NCBI GenBank assembly: GCA_026415235.1
Contig: JAOAHM010000060.1
Location: 1-45,761 of the forward strand
Origin: Ignavibacteria bacterium
GTDB lineage: Bacteria > Bacteroidota > Ignavibacteria > Ch128b
Length of the DNA: 45,761 nucleotides
Reading direction: 5' to 3'
Shown here piece after piece: positions 1 to 9,242 of the stretch. The notes beneath the pieces are model-generated. The model was not told the DNA's origin and did no database searches. It worked only from the letters and a program-made list of their open reading frames with translations. The translations under genes were made by a program, and so were the position numbers. The number at the start of each line of letters is the position of its first letter. Within the stretch, counting starts at the first letter, position 1.

Positions 1-450
1 ATGTGGCATATCACCAATAAATTCAGGTTTAGAAGAATCACGCCACACAACTTCAGCCCAATGATTCCAATTTGCAGGAAATTGATACTTCAACATAAAA
101 TCTAATAGTTCAAATCCTCTTTCCTTCTGATTTAAGAAAATAAAGGAATTAATGTTTCGCAGTTCGTATGGAGTGAAATTAACAAAATCGTTTTTTTCCT
201 TTCTTTTTTTGATGAATTGATAATACTTCTCGAATGTATTTTTTAATTCGGATTGTGGTAGATACATATTAAAATTAGTTGGGAAGAAAACAATTGAAGT
301 TGATGTTGGATCGAAATCACCGAGTTCAACACAACCTGGAATGTAATCTATTTTGTGATTTGAAATTGTTTTGTTAATTGAGTTTACAAGATTTTGATGA
401 AAATCATCTCTAATTTTTTTGAAATTCTCGTATTCATCTATTGGACTTTT
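1..450 (-). pseudogene. C-terminal fragment of a glycosidase-like (factor 5/8-type) gene, 5' part lost
   Basis: A minus-strand frame of 150 codons is open from 450 to the window edge and continues beyond base 1. It contains, in order, IPGCVELGDFDPTSTS, FTPYELRNINSF, WNHWAEVVWRDSS and GDMPH. This order resembles the C-terminal part of large secreted (alpha/alpha)6-barrel glycosidase-like proteins, often annotated as discoidin or coagulation factor 5/8 type and usually many hundreds of residues long. A TAA at 451-453 closes the frame just upstream, there is no ATG before the one near 269, and no continuation of the family sequence is visible in any frame further upstream. I infer a decayed or deleted gene; a short expressed product from an internal start is possible but unlikely. 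The family assignment is from recall of the conserved motifs, not from a search. Confidence 0.6.
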
Positions 451-494
451 TTAATCGTAATTATCACCCACAATAATTTAGGATTATTGGACTT
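439..494. repeat. 10-bp direct repeat at the break of the truncated gene
   Basis: TATTGGACTT occurs at 439-448 and again at 485-494, a 46-bp offset. The first copy lies exactly where the open frame of the truncated glycosidase-like gene ends. It could be a deletion microhomology or chance; ten bases is short for AT-rich DNA. Confidence 0.35.
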
Positions 495-828
495 GGAAAG
501 GTAACTGTTCTTAAGTCCTATTGAAGAGTTTATGAAAGTTATAAAACATCAGTAGATAAATCGAAATTTGAATTGTTTTAATTACTAAAGAATAATCAAT
601 TTTAATTTCATGAATTGATACTACTTTATAATAGAAACATGTAACATTACATATAAGTCAGAATTAAATTTTCCCATAAACAGTTAATTAATAAACTTCG
701 AAACGAGCAATAAAAAAATCATTTAATTACTTCACACAAATAATTCTTTTTCTATACCCCCTTTTGATAAATAATTACATCACAATAAATTGTTAAAAAA
801 TTATTGCGAATAAATTCGAGGTGACAAT
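454..828. other. Intergenic region upstream of the M14 peptidase
   Basis: This 375-base, very AT-rich stretch has stops in all frames and no recognisable gene. It holds the second copy of the 10-bp repeat and the ribosome binding site GAGGTGA just before the ATG at 829. I saw no TAnnTTTG element with a matching upstream TTG, so the promoter of the 829 gene is not located. Confidence 0.6.
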
Positions 829-3408
829 ATGAAAAAATTATTTCTCTTTATCCTTCTCTTCGCTTTACAATTTTCTTATGCTCAACTAAAATCTCCTGAA
901 GAATTTCTTGGATTTCCAGTCGGTGCTGATTATAAGGTGGCAGATTATGAAACCATTCAAAAGTATTTCAAACATCTTGCTGAAAATTCTAAGATGATTG
1001 TTTATGAAGAAATTGGTAAGACAGTTCAGAAAAGAGATATGTTTATGGCAATCATAAGCACAGAAGACAATATCAAAGCTCTTGAAAAGTATCGTGAGAT
1101 TTCAATCAAACTTGCTGACCCAAGAAAATTAAATGATGAACTTGCAAAACAACTTATTAAAGAAGGAAAGATTGTTGTTCTTGTAACTTGTAATATTCAT
1201 TCAACTGAAATTGCATCAGCACAAATGTCAATGGAGCTCGCATATAAATTAATTACAAAAACAGCTCCTGAAAAAACAAATCAAGCATTAAATGATGTAA
1301 TTTTCATTTTAATGCCTTCAATAAATCCAGATGGATTAACAATGGTAGTTGATTGGTACAACAAATATCTTGGAACAGAATACGAAGCAAGTCCAATGCC
1401 TTGGCTTTACCATGTATATGCTGGACACGATAACAATCGTGATTGGTTCATGTTTAATCTTCCTGAAACAAAAAATGTAATTGAAATTGCATATCGAAAA
1501 TGGATACCTCAAATATGGTTAGACCAGCATCAAATGGGAAGTAATGGAGCAAGACTTTTCGTTGTACCTTACAAAGATCCAATCAATCCAAATGTTCATC
1601 CATTGATATGGCGTTGGCAAAAAGTAATTGGTGGAATTACAGCATTGGATTTAGAAAAACAAGGATATACTGGAGTTATCGATCAAGCTATCTTCGAAGG
1701 ATGGTGGCAAGGACCAGCAAGTGATTGTGGACTTTGGCATAATCAAATTGCATTGCTATCTGAGATGGCAAGTTGCAACATTGCAAGTCCAATTTATATT
1801 GACCCATCAGAGATAAAAGCAACTCCTGAACTTACTACTTATGATATAAGAACAAACTACCCAAATCCGTGGAGAGGTGGATGGTGGAGATTAAGAGATA
1901 TTGTTAATTATGAATTAGCTTTGACATATAGTTTAATTGAAACTGCTTCTCGATTCAAAGAAGACATTCTCTTCGATTATTATTTAATGGGTAAAGATGC
2001 AATTGAAAAAGGGAAGCAGGGAAATCCTTTTGCTTACATAATTCCAAGAAATCAAAATGATCCTGTAACAGTTTCTAAGATGATTGAAATTTTACAAATC
2101 GGTGGTGTTGAAGTTCATTATTCTAACAAAGATTTTAAAATTGATAATGTAATCTATCCCGCCGAAAGTTACATTGTTTTTCTTGCACAACCTTATGGAA
2201 GATATGCGAAAGATTTATTCGAAGAACAATTTTATCCTGATTTAAGAAAATCTAAAAAAGAACCACCATTGCAACCTTATGATGTTGCAGGTTGGACATT
2301 GCCTTACCTTATGGGAATTAAATTTTATACAATCAATAAACCATTTGAATGTGAAGCTGAGTTGCTGAAAGATGCAAACTATCCTGATGGAAAAGTTATT
2401 TCAAAAATTGGGAAATATTTTATTGCGAAATCAGGATTGAACAACAATAGTATCTTAATTAATCGTTTGCACAAAGATAAAATTCCAGTTTATTGGAACA
2501 CAGAAAAAATCTTCGTTGATGGAAAAGTTTACAATCCAGGTTCAGTTATCTTTCCAATTAATCAACAATCAATAAAACTTGTTGATAAATATGCAAGCGA
2601 ACTTCATTTAGAAATAAATTCTGTGCAAGATTTGGATACAAAAATTTTGAAAGAAATTAAAAAAGTTAAAGTTGGACTTTACAAACCTTTCACTGCAAAT
2701 ATGGATGAAGGTTGGACAAGACTTCTACTCGAAAATTTTGAGTTTGATTTTGTTTCAATGGAAAACAAAGATTTTAAGATGAAGAGATTAAAAGATAAGT
2801 TTGATGTGATAATTATTCCAGATATGAGTTCAGATTTAATTAAAGAAGGAAAATTTACTGGTGAAAGAGCGAGATTTAATCGTCCTAAACCACCAGAGTA
2901 TGATAGCGGAATTGGCAAGATTGGTGTTGAAAATCTTAAAACATTTATTGAAAAAGATGGTGGAACTTTAATTGCACTTGGCGAAGCATGTAACTTTGCA
3001 ATTGAAGATTTAGGATTAAGAGTTACTAATGTTTTAAAGAATTTAAAGAACGATGAATTTTTCTGTCCTGGTTCTTTGATTAGAATTTTAGTTGACAACA
3101 CAAATCCAATTGGGTATGGATTTGAAGAAGAGGCTATAGCATTCTTAAATAACAATCTTGCTTTCCAAACAACAATTCCATTTGGTCAATACGATAGAAG
3201 CATCATTGCAAGATTTCCAACGAAAGATTTATTAAAGTCTGGATTTTTATTTGGTGAAGATAATCTGTACAATCGTGCAGCAATTGTGAATGTGAAACAG
3301 AAAAAAGGAAATGTGATTTTATTTGGAGTGAAAGTTCAAAATCGTCATCAAACTTTTGGAACATTCAAGTTTTTGTTTAATGCAATTCATGCATCAGGTT
3401 TGAATTGA
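829..3408 (+). CDS. Secreted M14 family zinc carboxypeptidase
   Basis: An 859-residue exported metallopeptidase predicted to act in the periplasm or outside the cell on peptide substrates. A signal peptide (about 1-18, ending FSYA) is followed by an M14 domain. The zinc-binding HxxE is H124-S-T-E127 in NIHSTE, the substrate-binding pair is N203-R204 in DNNRDW, the third zinc ligand is probably H234 in DQHQMG, and the likely catalytic glutamate is E312 in LLSEMAS. The part after roughly residue 630 resembles the amidotransferase-like C-terminal domain of long Bacteroidota M14 proteins (IIIPDM, LKTFIEKDGGTLIALGEA). The ATG is preceded by GAGGTGA at good spacing. It is monocistronic, with a strong terminator downstream. 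All key residues are present, so I expect it to be active; the exact specificity cannot be read. Confidence 0.9.
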   Translation: MKKLFLFILLFALQFSYAQLKSPEEFLGFPVGADYKVADYETIQKYFKHLAENSKMIVYEEIGKTVQKRDMFMAIISTEDNIKALEKYREISIKLADPRKLNDELAKQLIKEGKIVVLVTCNIHSTEIASAQMSMELAYKLITKTAPEKTNQALNDVIFILMPSINPDGLTMVVDWYNKYLGTEYEASPMPWLYHVYAGHDNNRDWFMFNLPETKNVIEIAYRKWIPQIWLDQHQMGSNGARLFVVPYKDPINPNVHPLIWRWQKVIGGITALDLEKQGYTGVIDQAIFEGWWQGPASDCGLWHNQIALLSEMASCNIASPIYIDPSEIKATPELTTYDIRTNYPNPWRGGWWRLRDIVNYELALTYSLIETASRFKEDILFDYYLMGKDAIEKGKQGNPFAYIIPRNQNDPVTVSKMIEILQIGGVEVHYSNKDFKIDNVIYPAESYIVFLAQPYGRYAKDLFEEQFYPDLRKSKKEPPLQPYDVAGWTLPYLMGIKFYTINKPFECEAELLKDANYPDGKVISKIGKYFIAKSGLNNNSILINRLHKDKIPVYWNTEKIFVDGKVYNPGSVIFPINQQSIKLVDKYASELHLEINSVQDLDTKILKEIKKVKVGLYKPFTANMDEGWTRLLLENFEFDFVSMENKDFKMKRLKDKFDVIIIPDMSSDLIKEGKFTGERARFNRPKPPEYDSGIGKIGVENLKTFIEKDGGTLIALGEACNFAIEDLGLRVTNVLKNLKNDEFFCPGSLIRILVDNTNPIGYGFEEEAIAFLNNNLAFQTTIPFGQYDRSIIARFPTKDLLKSGFLFGEDNLYNRAAIVNVKQKKGNVILFGVKVQNRHQTFGTFKFLFNAIHASGLN

Positions 3409-3422
3409 GAACATTAAAATTC

Positions 3423-3460
3423 AAGTGGTCAGCTCGTAAATCAAAGCTGACCACTTTTTT
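3423..3460 (+). terminator. Rho-independent terminator of the M14 gene
   Basis: Perfect 12-bp stem: AAGTGGTCAGCT (3423-3434) pairs with AGCTGACCACTT (3445-3456) around a 10-base loop, followed by a run of T to 3460. It lies between convergent genes; the T run favours the plus strand. Confidence 0.9.
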
Positions 3461-3464
3461 ATTT

Positions 3465-5510
3465 TCACTCTACTTTATAATCAACATACTTATCAGGAAT
3501 TTTATCAAAAGAGTTTTTATCCTTCACATAAAAATCAAACCACTCCATCGTACGAATTGCAAAATCAAGTCGTGATTGTGTTCGAGCATTTCCATGTCCT
3601 TCACCAGGATAAATTATCAATCGCACTGGTGCTTGATTTAAAATTTTCAATGCTCGATACATTTCCATTGATTGAGTTACACTAACTCGTGGGTCATCTT
3701 TACCATGAAGAATTAGCATTGGTGTTTTACAATTCGTTGCATATTTCAATGGACTTCTATCCCACACTAAATCAAAATCTTCCCAAGACCAAATTCTCCA
3801 ATGAACATAATAATCTTCATACGGAATATCAGTTGTTCCTCTTTTCGAAATTTGATTTGAAATTCCAACAAACATCACTGCAGCAGCAAATCTATCTGAA
3901 TATTTTGTTGCACCCCAAGCGGAGAAATATCCACCATAACTTCCTCCGCCAATTCCAACACGCTCTTTGTCAACTAATCCTTTATTAATCAAATAATCAA
4001 TTCCATCAATCACATCATCAAATTCTTTTCCACCTAAATCTTTCTGTCCCATTTTCGAAAACTCAACTCCCCTTCCATTACTTGCTCTATAATTTGGCAT
4101 GAAAACAAAATAACCACGAGCAGCAGCCATTTGTCCCCAACTTCCATAACTTGTAACCCAACCATTTTGATCAGCTGCTTCTGGACCACCGTGAACATTT
4201 ACAATTAATGGATATCTTTTACCCTCTTCGTAATTCAAAGGATAAATCAAAACTCCTGTTATTTCCAGTCCATCTCTTGCATTGTATCTTACTTCTTCCT
4301 GACGAGCAAATTTAACTTTATCAAGCCATGGATTTACATTAGTCAATCGTTTGAATTCACCTTTTTTTGTGAATAAATAAATTTCATTCGGATGATTGAA
4401 TTTATTCAAGACTAAAATGTAATTGCCTGAATTCTTATCATAAATTACTCGCCGAATTACTGTGTTTGCTGGAGTAACTAACTTTCTTGATTTATCAGTA
4501 AGTTTTTGTTCACTTAATGGAAGATAAACTCCTTCTTCAGCAGTGAAGAGCAATGTTTGCGAATCTTTCCAACCAACCCAATTAACTGTACCTTCAAACT
4601 TATCAGAATAATTTCTTAGGTCAGAAAATTTTTTCCCTTTATTCGGAACTTCAACAACATACATACTACTCGATGCTGGATCGTAAATATCAACCGCAGA
4701 ATTGAAGACCAAATATTTATCATCAGGACTGAATTCAAAATTTCCAAGTTTACCAGGATTATCAATCAACAATTCTTTTTTATTTGTTGTTAAGTCAATC
4801 AAATGAATTCGTTTAAACATATAACTATCATCAACCAAATTTCTCGGAGCAATTGCAGCAGCAATGTATTTGCCATTATTTGAGACAACAAAGTCGAAAA
4901 CAGTACAGTCACTTGTAATTTGTTCTGATTTTTTCTTTTCTAAATCATACTTGTAGAGATTAATGTGTTGCCAATCTTCTTCGTAAATAATTTGATTAAA
5001 TCCTTTTCTCGTGAGATTACGAACTTTTTCTGGAACAGGATTTTGTGCAGTGAAATAAATTATCTTTCCATCTGGAGAAAATTTGAATTGCTGAATGCTC
5101 TCACTCCATTCAAATAGTTTATATTTTTCTCCACCATCAACTGGAATTGCATAAACTTGTGTTGCTTTATCTTGATCAAATCGTCCAGTGAATACAATTA
5201 ATTTTCCATCAGGTGAGAAAGATATGTTGCCAACACTTACTTTCCCTGTTACGAATGGTCGTTGATTTGTTCCATCACTGTTCATTACATAAAGTTCACG
5301 ATATGAAAATCCTGGTTCATCGTTAACATCTCTTGGAACAATCACGGTATATGCAATCAATTTACCATCTGGTGAAAGTGAAACTTCACCGACTGATTTT
5401 ATTTTTACAACATTGTAAGGAGTTATGATTGTGTCTGATTGTGAATAAACTGAAACAGAAAATAGAAGAAGTAAAATTAATTGTATAAAAAATGATTTTC
5501 GAAATTTCAT
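3465..5510 (-). CDS. Exported S9 family prolyl oligopeptidase/dipeptidyl aminopeptidase
   Basis: A 681-residue serine peptidase that probably removes dipeptides or cleaves short peptides outside the cytoplasm. Signal peptide about 1-23 (ending VYSQ). An N-terminal TolB-like beta-propeller shows repeated blades with SPDGK (near residues 46, 94, 146). The C-terminal alpha/beta hydrolase domain has the nucleophile S524 in GGGSYGG, the acid D605 or D606 in HGKDDPR and H639 in GEGHG, so the triad is complete. Start ATG with GAGGTGA upstream. It is the last gene of a three-gene operon, 11 bases after the MetX-like gene. S9 peptidases of this build are common in peptide-degrading Bacteroidota. Confidence 0.92.
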   Translation of the reverse strand: MKFRKSFFIQLILLLLFSVSVYSQSDTIITPYNVVKIKSVGEVSLSPDGKLIAYTVIVPRDVNDEPGFSYRELYVMNSDGTNQRPFVTGKVSVGNISFSPDGKLIVFTGRFDQDKATQVYAIPVDGGEKYKLFEWSESIQQFKFSPDGKIIYFTAQNPVPEKVRNLTRKGFNQIIYEEDWQHINLYKYDLEKKKSEQITSDCTVFDFVVSNNGKYIAAAIAPRNLVDDSYMFKRIHLIDLTTNKKELLIDNPGKLGNFEFSPDDKYLVFNSAVDIYDPASSSMYVVEVPNKGKKFSDLRNYSDKFEGTVNWVGWKDSQTLLFTAEEGVYLPLSEQKLTDKSRKLVTPANTVIRRVIYDKNSGNYILVLNKFNHPNEIYLFTKKGEFKRLTNVNPWLDKVKFARQEEVRYNARDGLEITGVLIYPLNYEEGKRYPLIVNVHGGPEAADQNGWVTSYGSWGQMAAARGYFVFMPNYRASNGRGVEFSKMGQKDLGGKEFDDVIDGIDYLINKGLVDKERVGIGGGSYGGYFSAWGATKYSDRFAAAVMFVGISNQISKRGTTDIPYEDYYVHWRIWSWEDFDLVWDRSPLKYATNCKTPMLILHGKDDPRVSVTQSMEMYRALKILNQAPVRLIIYPGEGHGNARTQSRLDFAIRTMEWFDFYVKDKNSFDKIPDKYVDYKVE

Positions 5511-5521
5511 AGTTCACCTCT

Positions 5522-6556
5522 TTATTTGTTTAAGAATAAATTAATTTCTTCTCTTACTCTCTCTAAGTTACAATTTACAGAAAGATGTCCACAGTTATCA
5601 TCAAGAATTAAAGTTTTACAATTCATAATCTTTGCAAATTCAATTGCCGATGAAGGATGAAGAATGTGATCTTGAGTAGCAATTATTAAAAATATTTCTG
5701 CTTGAATGTGAGATTTCAAATCATTTTTAGAATTAAATCCACTGGAGATGTCATGTGAAATCATTGCACGAAGTTGATAAAGATAATCGTAACTATTCCA
5801 ATATGTTGGTGCATCTTTGTCAAAACTTTTAAGTATCTCATCGAATTTTTCTCTTGGATTATTCTGAACATACCAATCAGGAGTTCTTGCAACGAGTTGA
5901 GTTAGCATATTAATTGATTTGAAAATTTCTTTCTCACTCATTCCACATTGATGTGCAGAAGTTATTAACTGTTCACGAGTTGACCACAACAACATATCAT
6001 AAGAACTTGACCAAGGAGTTGGAACATAGGCTACAACTTTTTGAACAAAATTAGGATAGGATACTGCAAGTTGAAGTGACTGCATACTTCCCATTGAACC
6101 GCCAATTGCTGCATAAAGTTTTTTGATACCAAATTCTTCAGTCAAAAGTTTATACTGAGTTGCTACAATATCTCGCATTGTAAATTTTGGAAATTTTTCA
6201 TTTCGTTGTTTTAAACTATTCGAAGGTGAAGTTGAAATTCCATTTCCAAGTGCATCAACACAAATGATGAAATAATTTGTCGAGTCAAGCAATTTGTTTT
6301 TATCATCTTTTCCGCCAATCAGATTCCCGAGCATTTGACTTGTTCCACCAAACCATGTAGAGTATAAGACTGCATTTGATTTTTCTTTGTTCAATTTTCC
6401 AAATGTTCGATAACCAATTTTACAATCATAAACTGTATCGCCACTTTCAAGTTTGAAATTTCCAAGCTCAAAAAATTTTTGTTGCGACCAAAGACTATTG
6501 AATAAGAAACTCGTAACGATTAATAGTAATCTTAAGTATTTCATTTTCATTCTCAT
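5522..6556 (-). CDS. Exported MetX-like alpha/beta hydrolase
   Basis: A 344-residue alpha/beta hydrolase of the homoserine O-acetyltransferase (MetX) superfamily. The nucleophile elbow is GGSMGSMQ (S154), and the acid and base are probably D296 (ATQDHILHP) and H324 (CGHLSV). The segment that in true MetX reads roughly HALTG is replaced by YSTWFGGTS. The N-terminus (hydrophobic about 8-22, ending LWSQ) looks like a signal peptide, which would put the enzyme outside the cytoplasm where acetyl-CoA is not available. I therefore infer an esterase or hydrolase rather than methionine biosynthesis. The start overlaps the DUF1684 stop as ATGA; in-frame ATGs at codons 3 and 5 are alternatives. The S9 peptidase gene follows 11 bases later. 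Confidence 0.8.
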   Translation of the reverse strand: MRMKMKYLRLLLIVTSFLFNSLWSQQKFFELGNFKLESGDTVYDCKIGYRTFGKLNKEKSNAVLYSTWFGGTSQMLGNLIGGKDDKNKLLDSTNYFIICVDALGNGISTSPSNSLKQRNEKFPKFTMRDIVATQYKLLTEEFGIKKLYAAIGGSMGSMQSLQLAVSYPNFVQKVVAYVPTPWSSSYDMLLWSTREQLITSAHQCGMSEKEIFKSINMLTQLVARTPDWYVQNNPREKFDEILKSFDKDAPTYWNSYDYLYQLRAMISHDISSGFNSKNDLKSHIQAEIFLIIATQDHILHPSSAIEFAKIMNCKTLILDDNCGHLSVNCNLERVREEINLFLNK

Positions 6557-7185
6557 TTATTGTGATATTTCTTTTCACCTGCTTCAATTCTTATTTGAAT
6601 AAAATCTTCTTCTCTTGGAATTGCGCAGGAATAAATTGGAGTGTAAGCACAGTATGGATTGTATGCTTTGTTAAAATCTAAAGTGTATAAGTAATCAGGA
6701 TCAGGATTTTCTTCTTCCACATCCAAGTAACGACCCACATCATAAGTTTCTTCGCCCGTTGTCAAATCTCTAAACCAAACAGCGAGATAATTTTTCAGAT
6801 ATTCTTTACCTTCTTTGATTGAACTTTCAGGATATTTATACACATTAATCTTATGTGTTTTGCCTTTGTATTGAAATTGAAAATAACCGTATTTGATTTG
6901 GGTTCTTTCTTCACCTTTTGTTCCAAGAACAATTACAGTTTCAGGCAGAGCGTAACGATACAATTTCGATTTGAAAACAAAATCTGGATTGACTTCAAAA
7001 TATTTCAAACCAGTAAACTTAACTGATTTATCTCGATTAAATGGCGAATTTGGATCATATCGGAATGATGAATCTTTTCTTGCTCGATATTCTTCGATTT
7101 CTTTTAAATATTCAGGATTGATTTTTTTATTTGAACAAGAAATAAAAATCAAAGCTAAAACCAAGTACAGAAAGTAAACTCTCAT
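6553..7185 (-). CDS. DUF1684 lipoprotein
   Basis: A 210-residue protein of the DUF1684 family (function unknown). I start it at the ATG at 7185, not at the longer in-frame ATG at 7218: AGGAG lies 10 bases upstream at 7196-7200, and the resulting N-terminus is a clean lipoprotein signal (MRVYFLYLVL then IFISCS, lipidated C17). Family features are VWFRDLTTGEETYDVGRYLD and DFNKAYNPYCAYTPIYSCAI, the latter with two cysteines. It is first gene of the operon with the MetX-like hydrolase (ATGA overlap) and the S9 peptidase. A TATCTTTG element at 7242-7249 could be its -7 box. Confidence 0.85.
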   Translation of the reverse strand: MRVYFLYLVLALIFISCSNKKINPEYLKEIEEYRARKDSSFRYDPNSPFNRDKSVKFTGLKYFEVNPDFVFKSKLYRYALPETVIVLGTKGEERTQIKYGYFQFQYKGKTHKINVYKYPESSIKEGKEYLKNYLAVWFRDLTTGEETYDVGRYLDVEEENPDPDYLYTLDFNKAYNPYCAYTPIYSCAIPREEDFIQIRIEAGEKKYHNK

Positions 7186-7613
7186 TTGAACTATTCTCCT
7201 TTCGTTGAACATATGCACTTAAATTGTAATTAATAATCAGGCAAAGATAAAAATCTTAAAAGAATTTATATGACAAAAATTTATGATTACTATAAAAAAG
7301 CATTCAAAAAAATTTTTATCAACTCTTAAATGATTACTTGGAGGAAACCTAACAAATAAATGCTTAGAAAATTAATGAGAAATGAGCACAAGAGCTTCGG
7401 TTAAAATTGAAAACATAATCTCCAAAATCTTGAATTAGACAAAAAGTATTATTAATGAAATCGAAAAAACATAATTCCACTAACATTTATCATCAATTTA
7501 TTAATTTACATTTCGAAGAAAATATTTTGAGTTTTATAATTGTTCAATTGAATAATTATTTTCACTTCAAAAAAATTCATTTCATAATTTGAATAAAATT
7601 TAGAGAGGTTAAA
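7186..7613. other. Divergent intergenic region, DUF1684 operon / malQ
   Basis: This 428-base AT-rich spacer separates divergent genes. On the minus strand it holds the SD of the DUF1684 gene and TATCTTTG (7242-7249), a possible -7 box; the nearest upstream TTG is 24 bases away, not the 20 seen elsewhere in the window. On the plus strand it ends with GAGAGG before malQ. A 10-bp palindrome TTCAATTGAA lies at 7543-7552, inside a longer imperfect one (7539-7556), and could be an operator for malQ. No gene is visible. Confidence 0.5.
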
Positions 7614-9110
7614 ATGAAATTTGAAAGGTCAGCAGGAATTTTATTACATCCAACATCACTACCGTCAAAATTTGGAATTGGAGACTTAGGACCAAACGCT
7701 TTTCGTTTTATTGACTTTCTTCACGAGACAAAACAAAAACTTTGGCAAATACTTCCACTTGGTCCAACAAGTTTTGGAGATTCACCATATCAATGTTTAT
7801 CTGCTTTTGCTGGAAATCCACTTCTGATTAGCTTAGAAAAATTAGTAGAAGAAGGTTTTGCTCCAAAAGAACTTCTTGAAGATACACCTGAATTTCCAGA
7901 CGATAAGGTGAATTACGGTGATGTAATTGAATACAAGTTTGAAGCTTTAGAAAATATTTTTTCATTTTTCAAAAAAAATTTAAATCCAAAATTCAAAGAA
8001 GAGTTTGAAAGATTTTGTGAAACCGAAAAAAATTGGTTAGAAGATTATGCTTTCTTTGTAGCTTTGAAAGATTACTTTGATGGCAAACCTTGGAATGAAT
8101 GGGAAAAGGAAATTTCTCAAAGAAAACCTGAAGCTATAAAATACTTCCTCAATAACTTAAAAGACGAAATTGAGTATCATAAGTTCATTCAATTTATTTT
8201 CTTCAAACAATGGTTAGAATTAAAAGAATATGCTAACTCAAAAGGGATAAAAATCATAGGTGATTTACCAATTTTCGTAGCTTTTGATTCAGCAGATGTT
8301 TGGGTTCATCGCGATTTATTTGAAGTAAGTGAAAGCGGTGAACCATTGTTTATTGCTGGTGTTCCACCAGATTATTTTTCACCAACAGGACAAAGATGGG
8401 GAAACCCGCACTACAAATGGAATGAAATGAAAAAAGATGACTACAAATGGTGGAGAGAAAGAATTGCGTCTTTGCTTAAAGTAACTGATATAATTCGTAT
8501 AGATCACTTTCGTGGTTTCTACAACTACTGGAAAATTCCTGGTAATGCACCAACTGCCGAAACTGGTGAATGGGTTCTTGGACCTGGCGAACATTTCTTC
8601 TCAACACTCGAAAAATATTTTGGTAAACTTCCAATCATTGCAGAGGACTTGGGGATTTTAGTTCCAGAAGTTTATGAATTGAGAGATAAATTCAATTTCC
8701 CTGGAATGAAAATTCTCCAATTTGCATTTGGAACAAATGGAGAAAAAAAATTTTTACCACATAATCATGTAAAGAACTGTGTTGTTTACTCTGGCTCACA
8801 TGATAACGATACAACTTTAGGTTGGTGGAATTCAATTCAAAATGATGGTACAGACACAAAAGAATTTTTCTTAACATATTCTGGATCAGACGGAAAAGAT
8901 ATTTGCAAAGATATGATTCGTTTAGCTTACTCTTCAGTTGCGGATATTGTGATTATTCCATTACAAGATTTCTTAAGACTCGGTTCAGAAGCAAGAATGA
9001 ATTTTCCTGGCAGACCTGATGGTAATTGGGCTTGGCGTTTTAAATGGGAACAAATTTCAGATGAATTGAAAAATGAAATAAAATATTTCGTGGAAATCTT
9101 TGAGAGATAA
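7614..9110 (+). CDS. malQ: 4-alpha-glucanotransferase (amylomaltase, GH77)
   Basis: A 498-residue cytoplasmic GH77 enzyme that transfers alpha-1,4-glucan segments between maltodextrins, used in glycogen or maltodextrin metabolism. The N-terminus RSAGILLHPTSLPS and GIGDLG are typical. Catalytic residues are the nucleophile D297 (IRIDHFRGF), the acid/base E344 (IIAEDLG) and D397 (SGSHDNDTT). Length matches the short bacterial amylomaltase type without N-terminal carbohydrate-binding domains. GAGAGG precedes the ATG. It is monocistronic, and no other sugar genes lie nearby. Confidence 0.97.
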   Translation: MKFERSAGILLHPTSLPSKFGIGDLGPNAFRFIDFLHETKQKLWQILPLGPTSFGDSPYQCLSAFAGNPLLISLEKLVEEGFAPKELLEDTPEFPDDKVNYGDVIEYKFEALENIFSFFKKNLNPKFKEEFERFCETEKNWLEDYAFFVALKDYFDGKPWNEWEKEISQRKPEAIKYFLNNLKDEIEYHKFIQFIFFKQWLELKEYANSKGIKIIGDLPIFVAFDSADVWVHRDLFEVSESGEPLFIAGVPPDYFSPTGQRWGNPHYKWNEMKKDDYKWWRERIASLLKVTDIIRIDHFRGFYNYWKIPGNAPTAETGEWVLGPGEHFFSTLEKYFGKLPIIAEDLGILVPEVYELRDKFNFPGMKILQFAFGTNGEKKFLPHNHVKNCVVYSGSHDNDTTLGWWNSIQNDGTDTKEFFLTYSGSDGKDICKDMIRLAYSSVADIVIIPLQDFLRLGSEARMNFPGRPDGNWAWRFKWEQISDELKNEIKYFVEIFER

Positions 9111-9242
9111 AATCAATTTTTTTGTTGAAACTCTTAATTTGAAAATTAATTGTTGAATTACATTGTATCTTTCAATTAAGAATTTTCAATAGTTGATATA
9201 ATTTGAGAGATTATTGTAAGAAGATTTACTTAAAGCGATTTA

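Noticed and set aside
441-460. Programmed frameshift in the glycosidase-like gene at the A6 run
   Set aside because: No other frame upstream continues the family sequence, so a shift would not restore a protein; truncation fits better.
2679-3155. Open frame of 158 codons antisense to the M14 peptidase gene
   Set aside because: It is the complement of a coding frame with low-complexity, Ser- and Leu-rich product and no signature.
7350-7400. 14-codon frame after a GGAGG in the malQ upstream region
   Set aside because: The distance from GGAGG to the ATG is too long and the peptide is very short; no sign of a leader peptide, such as repeated codons.
9125-9185. Imperfect AT-only hairpin between malQ and tsaB
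   Set aside because: The arms (TCTTAATTTGAAA and TTTCAATTAAGA) need a bulge, have almost no G-C pairs and no proper T run, so I do not call a terminator.
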